Origin: Microvirga sp. VF16 | GTDB taxonomy: Bacteria; Pseudomonadota; Alphaproteobacteria; Rhizobiales; Beijerinckiaceae | DNA length: 64,000 nt | NCBI RefSeq assembly: GCF_016864375.1 | Contig: NZ_CP069356.1 | Coordinates: 620,001-684,000 of the forward strand | Direction of reading: 5' to 3' | Translations under genes and position numbers: made by a program | The notes under the pieces: model-generated | Told to the model about the DNA's origin: nothing | What the model saw: the letters and a program-made list of their open reading frames with translations, nothing else | Databases searched by the model: none | Shown: piece after piece, positions 54,537 through 62,857 of the stretch | Numbering within the stretch: the stretch's first letter is position 1 | How the letters are laid out: the number at the start of each line of letters is the position of its first letter

Positions 54537-57017
54537 TCAAAGGAATGTGCCCTCATCAGTGAACTTTCGGCGCAATAGGAACCCGAAGAATGCACGACCC
54601 TGTTTGCGGCTCGGGTCGGGCCTGAACCCTCTCGCCCGAAGCATTCGGGAAAAGGCCATCTTGGATCCGTAGGTGACACCTTGATTTGCACAAAACTGGC
54701 GGTATGCCTCGAAGGCGTCCGCAACTGTTGTGCGCGCCGCTTCATCGGCCTCACAACATTCCTCGAACCATAATCCAATCAGGTCGGTTTCTTCTTGGTA
54801 CTCTGCGGTCGTAGCTTTGATAGTGGCAGGGATCTTGAGCCCGTCGCGCTGCCAGTGCAATGCCCCTTCGATGGCCCAGTTCAGCACACCTGGAAGCTCT
54901 TCTGCAATGATCTGGCGGTCGAGGTCAGAGATGATCTCATGCGCCTCCAACTGGCGCGGAAACAGGATTGGCACAATTCGACGCCAGAAGCCGTGCCCGG
55001 CGTCCGTGACCCCAGGCAAATAGTTGCCGCGCACCCAAAGCGTGTGAGTTGGCATGAAGTCAAATGCTTCCTTTTGAAGGAGGCGTGCCGAGATCTTCTC
55101 GCGGGAGTTAATCTCCTTCATTCGCTGGTCGTCCCACATGTCTCCCTGAGCAACCTCATTGACGAGCGCGAGACGCTTCCCCGGAAGCCGAGCCTTAAGA
55201 CGCTCCGCCTCGTTTTCGTGCTTGTTCTTCGTGACAAGCGGCGACCCAAGTGTGACCGCATAGGCGCCGAACAGTTCGGCAAATATATTGGCACAAACGC
55301 TCTTGCCGTTCGCGCCCTTGCCATAAAGAAAGAACCATCTCTCCTCATCAACCCGCCCTGTGAGCGTGTACCCTATTGCCCGCTGCAAGAAGCTTCTCAT
55401 TGCGGCGTCAGGCTGTACGGTCTTCAGGAACTTACGCCATTTCGGGCAGTCGGCATCCCGATCGAAGATGGCACCAGCCTGTTTTGAAATGCGCTGACCC
55501 GGGTGGGGCTCCAGAAACTGCCCTGTTCGTAGGTCCACAACTCCATTGCGGACGCCCAAGAGCATCGGGTCTTGATCGAATTCACTTATACTTGCCCACA
55601 TTCCGGGTACGCTCATAGCCGCCCCAATGATGTTACGGACCTTGGACAGCGACTCGTAGAAGCGCTCGGCCTTGCGCGTGAGGGCCTTGTTCAGATCGGA
55701 GGGCTCAGCACGGTACCGCTCCTGCGCGGCTACGAGCTCCTCTTCCGCCACGATTTTGGCGAACCTGTTGATCTCAGGTACAGATACCGGGTCCCAACGA
55801 ACCCCGGTCCAACCAAACCAGTGTTGCAACTCGGGAATGTAGATCAACTTTCCCAGGTAACGTTCTGCGAAGCGATCGCCAAACCAGGTCTCGCCATAAG
55901 CGCCGAGTTCGATCCCTGCATTCCCCGATGGTGGTTGCCACCCGTTCTGGCGGGCAAGCTTTTGTATATAGCGGGCAGTTGTTTGCCGTCTCCCTGCTCG
56001 GTTGCGGAACGAGACCCACGCATGATCTGTATGGGCGGGATTATAGCCAGACCATTTCTTCGACCACTCGTGCGCCAGCGCTCGTCCTTCCTCAGAGCCG
56101 TTGGTCTCATGGTGGATGGCTGCAAGAACACCGAGCCACCATGATCGATCTTTGTGCTCCGGCGCGCTGCCGTCATTGGGGATCGCCATGACTGCACTTC
56201 GGAGGACCTCCAGTGGCAATCCGAGCGGCCGCTGGCTCTCAGCCAAAGCAAGAAAGTCGAGGTCATCATCGATGCCATCGATCAGTCCAGAGGGAGGTGT
56301 AGACCGGTTGTCCTCTCCCTTGCCCGGGATGGGCGGCAGGCGATCCCACTCGATTTCGCCTTCAGCGTCGCGGTAGGGACCGAGTAACTCATCTGGGTCG
56401 AGGAGCTTGCCGCAGATGTGGCCAGCATAGAATTCACCATCACCACATACGGAAGGCCAGAACATCGCCCGCTCCGGCTCAGCAGACGCTGGATCAAGTC
56501 CGTGCATCGCTGGGCCCATCTTTTGGGCTAAGATAGCCATGAGCGCCCTGTACTCACGTCGATTCACGGGTCGGGCAAGTAGGATCACTACGCGCACGCG
56601 GATATCGGTACTGCAATGCGAGCGGGTGGTGCTCCAAACTGCCTCATAGTCTCCACCGGGTAAGGCACCGACAGTGTAAAGCAGGTCGAAAGTCCTTTGC
56701 CTCATGCCGTCAAAATCGAGCGACAGCACATAGCATTCTGTTACGCTCTCGGCGCTTCGGATGCCCTCTGCGCAGGGGCCGGAAACAAAAAATCCATGTC
56801 GACCTTTTGACTTGGTTTTCTTTTCCTTAGAGAGCGCCCGGTAGTGAGAGTAGCTTTGCGTGTCACGACGCTTTGTCAGGAGCTTATGACGAAATGCACC
56901 CCACGTCTCCCTCGTGTTCTGTGCACGGCCCAAGTTGCTATCGCCGATCGCGAAACGAAGGCGCAGATGATCATACTCGCCGCGTTCTTTCGCGGCGAGG
57001 TCTTTACTTTCTGTCAT
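54537..57017 (-). CDS. Primase-helicase of a satellite phage or integrative element
   Basis: An 826-residue protein. An archaeo-eukaryotic-primase-like domain comes first: TECYVLSLDFDGM (acidic DxD, about 99-103), a STTRSH stretch near 129-134 and RVRVVILLARPVNRREYRAL, then DPASAEPERAMFWPS. A PriCT-2-like helical domain covers about 270-360 (WWLGVLAAIHHETNG). The C-terminal half is a D5-type superfamily 3 helicase: Walker A YGKGANGKSV at 565-574, Walker B-like LALVNEV at 616-622, and an arginine-finger region HGFWRRIVPILF. It would prime and unwind the element's own DNA, presumably at the nearby repeats. ATG 57017 is chosen; the longer frame overlaps the HTH gene and reads as non-protein. Confidence 0.85.
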   Translation of the reverse strand: MTESKDLAAKERGEYDHLRLRFAIGDSNLGRAQNTRETWGAFRHKLLTKRRDTQSYSHYRALSKEKKTKSKGRHGFFVSGPCAEGIRSAESVTECYVLSLDFDGMRQRTFDLLYTVGALPGGDYEAVWSTTRSHCSTDIRVRVVILLARPVNRREYRALMAILAQKMGPAMHGLDPASAEPERAMFWPSVCGDGEFYAGHICGKLLDPDELLGPYRDAEGEIEWDRLPPIPGKGEDNRSTPPSGLIDGIDDDLDFLALAESQRPLGLPLEVLRSAVMAIPNDGSAPEHKDRSWWLGVLAAIHHETNGSEEGRALAHEWSKKWSGYNPAHTDHAWVSFRNRAGRRQTTARYIQKLARQNGWQPPSGNAGIELGAYGETWFGDRFAERYLGKLIYIPELQHWFGWTGVRWDPVSVPEINRFAKIVAEEELVAAQERYRAEPSDLNKALTRKAERFYESLSKVRNIIGAAMSVPGMWASISEFDQDPMLLGVRNGVVDLRTGQFLEPHPGQRISKQAGAIFDRDADCPKWRKFLKTVQPDAAMRSFLQRAIGYTLTGRVDEERWFFLYGKGANGKSVCANIFAELFGAYAVTLGSPLVTKNKHENEAERLKARLPGKRLALVNEVAQGDMWDDQRMKEINSREKISARLLQKEAFDFMPTHTLWVRGNYLPGVTDAGHGFWRRIVPILFPRQLEAHEIISDLDRQIIAEELPGVLNWAIEGALHWQRDGLKIPATIKATTAEYQEETDLIGLWFEECCEADEAARTTVADAFEAYRQFCANQGVTYGSKMAFSRMLRARGFRPDPSRKQGRAFFGFLLRRKFTDEGTFL

Positions 57018-57153
57018 GTGAATCTCGTAGATTTTAAGTTTGAATGTATCGTCGTGGGCGAGCAGTGGATTCCAGAGGGACACAAGACTCCATTCCCCGG
57101 ATGCACTGCGCCCGTCGCTAAGATTGAGGGTTTGGTGAGGAGGAGAGGGGCTC

Positions 57154-57474
57154 CTAGAGCTCCGCACTCTCCATTTGCGCAATGTACGCTTCGATGGCCT
57201 CAGGCCTATAGCGGATCGGAGCGCGTGTCCCGCGCCCCAGACGCAGCCAGTTCGGTCCCTGCTTCTGGCTTCGCCACCAAATCAGCGTCGCGGGAGCGAC
57301 GCCGAGCAGCTCTGCCACATTTTCTGTGGTGAGAAGGCGGAGGCTTTCTCTCCGCAGCATGACTGGAGCTTCGGACGATGCTTCTGGGTTTTTCTTAGTT
57401 GATGATGCCGCCACCTGATCTGTTTGGTACGAACGGATCCTGGAAGACGCAGTTAGACGATTAGAGATTTTCAT
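57154..57474 (-). CDS. Small HTH protein (AlpA/excisionase-like)
   Basis: About 106 residues if begun at 57474; the folded part is the last ~60: LRLLTTENVAELLGVAPATL then IWWRSQKQGPNWLRLGRGTR and IRYRPEAIEAYIAQ, a MerR-like HTH_17 with its wing. Such proteins act as excisionases or as activators of integrase and replication genes in P4-like elements. Start uncertain: an ATG at 57360 would give 68 residues with the HTH complete; the Ser/Lys-rich leader before it is probably disordered. It lies directly ahead of the primase gene in the same direction. Confidence 0.75.
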   Translation of the reverse strand: MKISNRLTASSRIRSYQTDQVAASSTKKNPEASSEAPVMLRRESLRLLTTENVAELLGVAPATLIWWRSQKQGPNWLRLGRGTRAPIRYRPEAIEAYIAQMESAEL

Positions 57475-57950
57475 TTTCAGACAAACAATTTTTGTGACGC
57501 TTTCAGCCAAGCGCCCTACAGGCGTTCTCTCTGGCTTCGAATTTGCGTATATAAATCGAGCAATGCAAGCAATAATCGTCTTACCGCTCGATATTTATTC
57601 GAACATAAAAGTATTGTCAACCTGGGATTGGCATTGAACTTTGTATCATCTGAGCATATACATAGTATTTATGCGTCAACCCCAGGTTTACATTGACCTA
57701 AATAACAAGTTTAGACAAATTATAATCAGATAAATCCGCCATTTGCTGAAAGTTTGTCAACCGCCGTGTGAAGCCACTTTCACTGAGATCCCGCGGACAA
57801 GCGCCAGCGTGCAGCTAAGGAAAGCTGTGGCTATTCTTCACGAGCTGGTCGAAGTGCCATAGTCAACTGCCCGGCCAACGCACCACAACAGGCTTGCATT
57901 TGGCAATGCAGGTCGACAGTCATGCGCTGCATAACCTCGCCGGCTGCGAC
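57475..57950. other. AT-rich control region between the HTH and integrase genes
   Basis: No gene. The stretch is strongly AT-rich compared with its surroundings. GTCAACC occurs in the same orientation at 57616-57622, 57675-57681 and 57756-57762, and AACCTGGG (57619-57626) is inverted as CCCAGGTT (57681-57688). These probably are operators for the element's regulators, or arm-type recombinase sites, with the promoter of the HTH-primase genes. Confidence 0.45.
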
Positions 57951-59339
57951 CTATAACACAGCTTCGGCGACTTGGTCGGAGCCAATGCTAGCTATTTCGA
58001 TTCGGCCTGAATCCAGACCAGCGGCATGGGTGAGGAGACGATTCCAGCCGTCAAATGCCGCGCGCCGCTCCTTGAGCAGGGGAGCGCGATTGTAAACGCC
58101 CACAATACCGCCGAACGTACCCGAGATGTGATTGATCGCCCGCTCGATCACCGGAATGTCGACCCCCAGCTGATCATGCGCCTGCGTGACGAAGCTGCGG
58201 CGCAGATCATGGAGGGTCCAGTGGGGCAGGGGACTGGCTTTAGGATCTACGGCACGCCGCAGCTCCAGCACCTTGGCATCAAGCCGGCGCTTGGCCTTCG
58301 AGAGGGCACCAAACACCGTCCCGTGCAGGGTTGAGAAGACGAGGTCCCGTCCGTGCTGCCGCGAGGTGAGAATGGCCAACGCGGTCGGGGAGAGTGGCAC
58401 ATCATGCGGGCGCCGATTTTTGGTCCGCTCTGCTGGTATGCGCCAAAGCCTCTCCTCGACGTCAATCTCGCTGTGTGGCATCTCGAACACCTCGGACCGG
58501 CGCTGGCCTGTGAGCATGAGAAACCGCACGGCGGCACCATAGGTATCATCAAGGGCCAGGGCTCCTCGGTAGATCAACCCGAGCTCCTCCATCGACAGGA
58601 CTCGCTCGCGGCGCACATCTCGACCTGCTGGAGCGGTATCCCGGACCGGGTTCTCGTCACAGAGTCCAACGGACCTGGCCCAGGAGAACATCTTGCGGAT
58701 GACCGCCCGGGCGAGATTGGCTTGCCGGATGCCGCGCTCAGCGATGGCGTGAAGAGCGTCCGCGATGTCGGCTCGGGAAACTTCATCGAAGGGTTTGTTG
58801 GCCAGCGGCGCAAACAGGCGGGTCAGGATGCGCCGGTACTCGGCGGCCGTCCTCGGTCTCAGTCGGGTGTCCACATACTTGGTCAGGAACTCGTCACGCA
58901 CATCGGCGAAGCGCCGTTTGCGCACGCGATCCAGCTCGCTCTGCCGCTTCTCAGCGGAGGGATCGCCGCCACGGGCGACCTGCCCGGCGAGATCACGTGC
59001 CACCCGCCGGGCATCCTCCAGCCCGAGCTTACGCACATCACCGATGGTGACCATTCGGGCCGGAGCATTTCGACTGGCTCCCGCGCGATAGCGGTAGACG
59101 TAGCGCCGCTGCCCGGAGGGATAGACCCGGACCCCGAAGCCCGGTGTGGCCTCATCCCACACGGCATATTCTTTGGCTTGGATCGGCAAAGATCCGACCC
59201 GACTGGCAGTGAACTTGATACGCTCTGGCACGACATGCCCCCGGTTTCCGTGCGCACCCCGTGCGCACGCTGCTTTGATTTGGCTGCAGCTTATTCGGGT
59301 TTGTTTGACATATTCAATGCCAGAAAACCGAGTCTGCAC
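57951..59339 (-). CDS. int: P4-type tyrosine integrase
   Basis: A 462-residue (354 if begun at GTG 59231) integrase. It opens with the DUF4102 arm-binding domain (VWDEATPGFGVRVYPSGQRR, YVYRYRAG), then the SAM-like core-binding domain (FAPLANKPFDEVSRADIADA). The catalytic set is complete: Arg in LTGQRRSEVFEMP, His-x-x-Arg in LHDLRRSFVTQAH, the second His in RAINHISG, and the Tyr nucleophile in VGVYNRAPLLKERRAAFDGW. It recombines the element with a tRNA gene; the tRNA-Lys 3' half 56 bases from its 5' end identifies the site. The N-terminal 36 residues are unlike the family, so the later start is favoured. Confidence 0.9.
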   Translation of the reverse strand: MQTRFSGIEYVKQTRISCSQIKAACARGAHGNRGHVVPERIKFTASRVGSLPIQAKEYAVWDEATPGFGVRVYPSGQRRYVYRYRAGASRNAPARMVTIGDVRKLGLEDARRVARDLAGQVARGGDPSAEKRQSELDRVRKRRFADVRDEFLTKYVDTRLRPRTAAEYRRILTRLFAPLANKPFDEVSRADIADALHAIAERGIRQANLARAVIRKMFSWARSVGLCDENPVRDTAPAGRDVRRERVLSMEELGLIYRGALALDDTYGAAVRFLMLTGQRRSEVFEMPHSEIDVEERLWRIPAERTKNRRPHDVPLSPTALAILTSRQHGRDLVFSTLHGTVFGALSKAKRRLDAKVLELRRAVDPKASPLPHWTLHDLRRSFVTQAHDQLGVDIPVIERAINHISGTFGGIVGVYNRAPLLKERRAAFDGWNRLLTHAAGLDSGRIEIASIGSDQVAEAVL

Positions 59340-59394
59340 AACTACTTAGCTCGAGATTCGTTGTGCCGCAAGGATTCGCGCGGACTCGCTCTTT

Positions 59395-59443
59395 CTAACT
59401 TTTAATCAGAGGGTCCTGGGTTCGAGTCCCAGCGCGCTCACCA
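59395..59443 (+). other. Attachment site: 3' half of a tRNA-Lys(UUU) gene
   Basis: CTAACTTTTAATCAGAG begins the match at the anticodon loop (CTTTTAA, anticodon TTT); it continues through GGTCCTGGGTTCGAGTCCCA (variable loop and T-arm) to AGCGCGCTCACCA with an encoded CCA at 59441-59443. The 5' half (acceptor, D-arm, first anticodon strand) is missing; the bases upstream instead belong to the element. This is the usual scar of integration into a tRNA gene, here probably attR. A full tRNA-Lys should be at the other end of the element, and I do not see it in the window. Confidence 0.7.
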
Positions 59444-59794
59444 CCTCAAACCCTTAACCGGAAAGGGTTCTATCCCATTCTTGTGTCTGCAGCCGCGCGC
59501 CTTATTTTCTTTCGGGTAACACTACGGGTAACAGCAGACAAAACTCGAGCAATCTGCACCAGCTCCGCCTCACTTGCGCTGGACAGCGCAATTTCTGCAA
59601 TCGCGCAATGAACTGACCTTTACACGGTCACGCTTAATCGCAGTTCTTGGACCCGAAGGCTCCCTTAGAACGTGGACATACTCGCCCGGTTGACAGAGAA
59701 ATCTCAGGGGCATCTACTGAGCGCATGGGGATCGCGATCTCCCCACGAGGCGGCATGCCCAAGCATCACGTCCTGTTTTCGAAGGGGACGCAGT
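59444..59794. other. Gene-free stretch outside the element
   Basis: A short hairpin AACCCTT (59449-59455)/AAGGGTT (59463-59469) next to the tRNA end would serve as its terminator. GGGTAACA is repeated directly at 59514-59521 and 59526-59533, a 12-bp period, which might be an integrase arm site. Nothing else is evident. Confidence 0.4.
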
Positions 59795-61057
59795 ATGCCA
59801 TCAGCCAGCACCACCGTCGAAGCCGAACCCCGACCCGGAGCGGGTGCCCGGACCCGCTTGGGCAAGGCCCAGCCGCCGGACATCCAGAGGGTTCTCTGGG
59901 CGCGGTCCCTGCGGGCGTTTGGCGACGGCTACGTCGCGATCCTGCTGCCGTTCCATCTCGCAAGTCTTGGCTACGATGCCTTCGGTGTCGGGATCATCTC
60001 GACCGCGTCATTGCTGGGGTCCGCCCTGTTGACGCTCGCGCTCGGGCTCGCCGCCTTCCGGATCCGGAGGCGTCCGGCCCTGCTGGCCGCAGCCCTTCTC
60101 ATGCTTGCAACCGGGCTGGGGTTCGCAGGAATCGAAGCTTTCTGGCCGCTGCTCGTGATTGCGTTCGTCGGCACGCTCAATCCGTCGGGTGGCGATGTCA
60201 GCGTTTTCCTTCCCCTTGAGCACACCGTCCTCTCGCACATTGTCGCCGACGAGGAGCGGACGGCTGCCTTCGCCCGCTACAGCTTCGTCGGCGCCTTCTT
60301 CGGCGCCCTCGGGGCACTCTCGGTCGGGGTGGTCGACTGGCTTGCAGCAATCGTCGCGCCGGGAACGACATCGGCGGTTCTTTTCAGTCTCTACGGCCTG
60401 CTTGGGCTGCTCACGTTCCTGCTCTATCGCGATCTCTCGCCGCAGGCAGAAGCCGGCACCGACAACCCGCCGGCGCCACTGAGTCCCTCGCGCGGGATCG
60501 TTTACCGCTTGGCGGCCCTGTTCTCGGTTGATGCCTTCGGCGGCGGGCTCGTCATCAACGCATTGCTCACGATCTGGCTCAGTGAGCGGTTCGGCATCGG
60601 TGTCGCCACCATCGGGGCAATCCTCTTTGTGACCAGCCTGTGCTCCGCCGTGTCGTATTTCGCGGCGGTGCCCTTGGCTCGCCGGTTCGGGCTGGTGAAC
60701 ACCATGGTGTTCACGCATCTCCCGTCGAACCTGTTCCTGATCCTGACCGCCTTCGCGCCGACGATCTGGATTGCGTTCGGGCTGCTGATCCTCCGGAGTC
60801 TGCTCTCCCAAATGGATGTCCCGGCCCGGTCCTCCTATGTCATGGCGGTGGTGCGCCCCGAGGAGAGGCCCGCGGCCGCGAGCGTCACGGCCGTGCCTCG
60901 CAGCCTCGCATCGGCCGTTGCGCCACTCTTGTCCGGTTGGCTGCTGACGGTGTCACCGTTCGGCTGGCCGCTCGTTCTTGCTGGCACCCTGAAGGCGGCT
61001 TACGACCTGACCCTGCTGCGGCAGTTCTCGGCCGTCAAGCCGCCAGAGGAACGCTGA
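59795..61057 (+). CDS. Major facilitator superfamily transporter
   Basis: A 420-residue membrane protein with about 12 hydrophobic helices: SLRAFGDGYVAILLPFHLAS opens helix 1, FRIRRRPALLAAALLMLATG fits the loop 2-3 region, and PARSSYVMAVVRPEERPAA lies in the second half. The RAFGDGY opening and SQMDVPARSSYV segment are typical of an MFS group sometimes annotated as drug or metal-associated permeases; the substrate is unknown. ATG 59795 is chosen because AAGGGG lies about 8 bases upstream; the longer frame adds a soluble, dissimilar leader. Confidence 0.8.
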   Translation: MPSASTTVEAEPRPGAGARTRLGKAQPPDIQRVLWARSLRAFGDGYVAILLPFHLASLGYDAFGVGIISTASLLGSALLTLALGLAAFRIRRRPALLAAALLMLATGLGFAGIEAFWPLLVIAFVGTLNPSGGDVSVFLPLEHTVLSHIVADEERTAAFARYSFVGAFFGALGALSVGVVDWLAAIVAPGTTSAVLFSLYGLLGLLTFLLYRDLSPQAEAGTDNPPAPLSPSRGIVYRLAALFSVDAFGGGLVINALLTIWLSERFGIGVATIGAILFVTSLCSAVSYFAAVPLARRFGLVNTMVFTHLPSNLFLILTAFAPTIWIAFGLLILRSLLSQMDVPARSSYVMAVVRPEERPAAASVTAVPRSLASAVAPLLSGWLLTVSPFGWPLVLAGTLKAAYDLTLLRQFSAVKPPEER

Positions 61058-61487
61058 TGGGAAGCCGCCGATGGTCGACCGACCGCGAAATCCGGATCCT
61101 GTGCTGACAGGCCCACCATCGATCTCTACCCATCAGCTACTCCGCCTCTCGTGGCCAAACGCGGGAATAGCTTATAGGCGCACACGTGCAGTATGGCGCA
61201 CAGGCACTCGGTAAGAAGCCACCTTGGGCTGTCCCGAAAGCTTACGCGAAGTGGAGTTGGCAGTCTGTCCTTCCACCTCGGTCGATTAAAAAGCTATCCC
61301 GGCAGTGACGGCAATTAGCACACCCACGGCTGTCAGCGCGGCGGCTGCACCCAGTGGTACGGCAACAGACTTCAGGTCCTCAAACATCTCAAAGCATTCC
61401 AGTCGTGCAATCGGGTTGCTTAACAATAAGTAAATGTTGAAGGCTCAGCGTGGCCATACAATGGCATAGCTCTAGAGCATCGGACTG
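61058..61487. other. Intergenic stretch with a possible microprotein
   Basis: Other than the 33-residue frame at 61286-61387, nothing is supported. The right edge of the stretch adjoins the IS630 fragment. Confidence 0.35.
61286..61387 (-). CDS. Possible 33-residue membrane microprotein
   Basis: The minus strand reads MFEDLKSVAVPLGAAAALTA then VGVLIAVTAGIAF and stops: a short polar start and one long Ala/Val-rich hydrophobic helix. The composition is regular and codon positions are GC-rich at third bases. A weak GGA lies upstream. Similar unnamed small proteins are common in rhizobial genomes. Confidence 0.35.
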   Translation of the reverse strand: MFEDLKSVAVPLGAAAALTAVGVLIAVTAGIAF

Positions 61488-61998
61488 TTAAACAGACGCA
61501 TATCCGGTAGCCCCGAGGAAGTTCCAACACTCATGTGGCTCGAACAGGTTGCAGATGGTGCCGAGGGCGCGCCAGAGCGCGTCGAACGTTCGGGCCTCGG
61601 CGTTGCGCAGGTGGGCTTTGATCTTGGCGAAGGCCTGCTCAATCGGGTTGAGATCGGGCGAATAGGCGGGCAAAAACAGGAACCAGGCTCCGCGTTGCTT
61701 CAGGCATTCGGCCGCCCTTACACTTTTATGGACCGCGAGGTTGTCGAGGATCACCACGTCGCCTTTGCGCAGCGTCGGCGCGAGCTGTGTCTCAATGTAA
61801 GCCTCAAACGCCAACCGGGTGATCGGACCATCGATCACCCACGGGGCGCTCAACTCATTGCACCGTAGCCCGGCCAGAAAGGTATGGGTTTTCCAGTGTC
61901 CAAAGGGAGCTCTCATGCGCAGGCGCCGGCCCTTGCGGGAGCGGCCGCGCAGGCGGGTCATCTTCGTGTTGACGTACGTCTCATCGAGAAAGATCAAG
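61488..61998 (-). pseudogene. IS630-family transposase, truncated by an IS6 element
   Basis: The C-terminal 169 residues of an IS630 DDE transposase: LIFLDETYVNTKM (first Asp), VVILDNLAVHKS (second Asp) and LPAYSPDLNPIEQAFAKIK (Glu), so the catalytic triad is kept. The N-terminal HTH half is missing, cut where the IS6-type end GGATCCGTCGCAAACTTTTT begins near 61999. The ATG at 61997 is an internal accident, since the conserved text continues through the junction (CCC TTG ATC TTT CTC GAT). Confidence 0.75.
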
Positions 61999-62570
61999 GG
62001 ATCCGTCGCAAACTTTTTGTTTCAGAGTTTCAGCTAATTCGTCCTGGGCTCAGCGATGGAGGGCGGCGTGTTCAAGGGCAGGCATTTTGATCGTTCGGTA
62101 ATCCTGCTCTGCGTTCGGTGGTATTTGGCTTACAACCTCAGCCTCCGGAACTTGGAGGAGATGATGAGCGAGCGTGGCATCTCCGTCGACCACGCGACCG
62201 TGCACAGGTGGGTTGTGCGGTACTCGCCTGAACTGCTTAAGCGATTCAATTTTCGCAAACGAGCCGTCAGCAGGAAATGGCACGTGGATGAGACTTACAT
62301 CAGGGTCCGAGGCCAATGGAAATATCTCTACTGCGCCATCGACAGCAATGGCGACACGGTCGAGTTCTGGCTCAGCGAACGGCGCAATCTCACGGCCGCC
62401 AGGCGCTTCCTGCGCAAAGCACTCGAGCGGCATGGCCGTCCTGAGAGGGTCGTGATCGATGGCAGCCAAACCAACCGGGAAGCCATCCTGTCCTGCGATA
62501 CGACAGACCGCCTCCAACATCGGTCGAGGCGCAAACTGAAGCCGATCCGGATTCGACAAAACGCCTACTT
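61999..62570 (+). pseudogene. IS6-family element, transposase truncated at its 3' end
   Basis: The left end GGATCCGTCGCAAACTTTTT is an IS6-type terminal repeat. The transposase starts at 62056 (or the ATG of FKGRHFDRSVILLCVRWYLA) and shows the HTH LSLRNLEEMMSERGISVDHATVHRWV, WHVDETYIRVRGQWKYLYCAID (first Asp), VVIDGSQTNREA (second Asp) and KLKPIRIRQNAYL. There it departs from the family: the last catalytic Glu and HRRIKR region are replaced by unrelated sequence to the stop at 62781. No right-hand repeat was seen. So a broken element inside a broken IS630. Confidence 0.75.
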
Positions 62571-62857
62571 GACGGATGTATTTGACAAGCGCTTTTTCGA
62601 GAGCAGAGAGATCTTTTGTCTTTTGCCACGGTCCTGGGATCGTCTGCGGTCAACCGCTCGGCGTGGGAGTGCAGTGTGTTGGGGCCTGACGATGGGCGCC
62701 TGGAACTGCCTGAATGGCAAGAGCGCAGACGCCTCGACCCTATCGGGAGTGGATTGGCCGGGCTGGTTCTGCTATAGTTGACGGGTTCGGGTGACCCCGG
62801 AGCGAAGAGCAGGGCGCGAGGTTGCAACCCTGCCGCGCAGCTTAGGATCGTCGCACC
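62571..62857. other. Junk between IS6 and IS110 fragments
   Basis: No recognised gene. It contains the departure point of the IS6 transposase and presumably the 3' non-coding end of the IS110 element to its right. Confidence 0.35.

Noticed and set aside
59340..59443. Complete tRNA-Lys gene
   Set aside because: Only the 3' half from the anticodon loop matches; the bases before it form no acceptor or D-arm.
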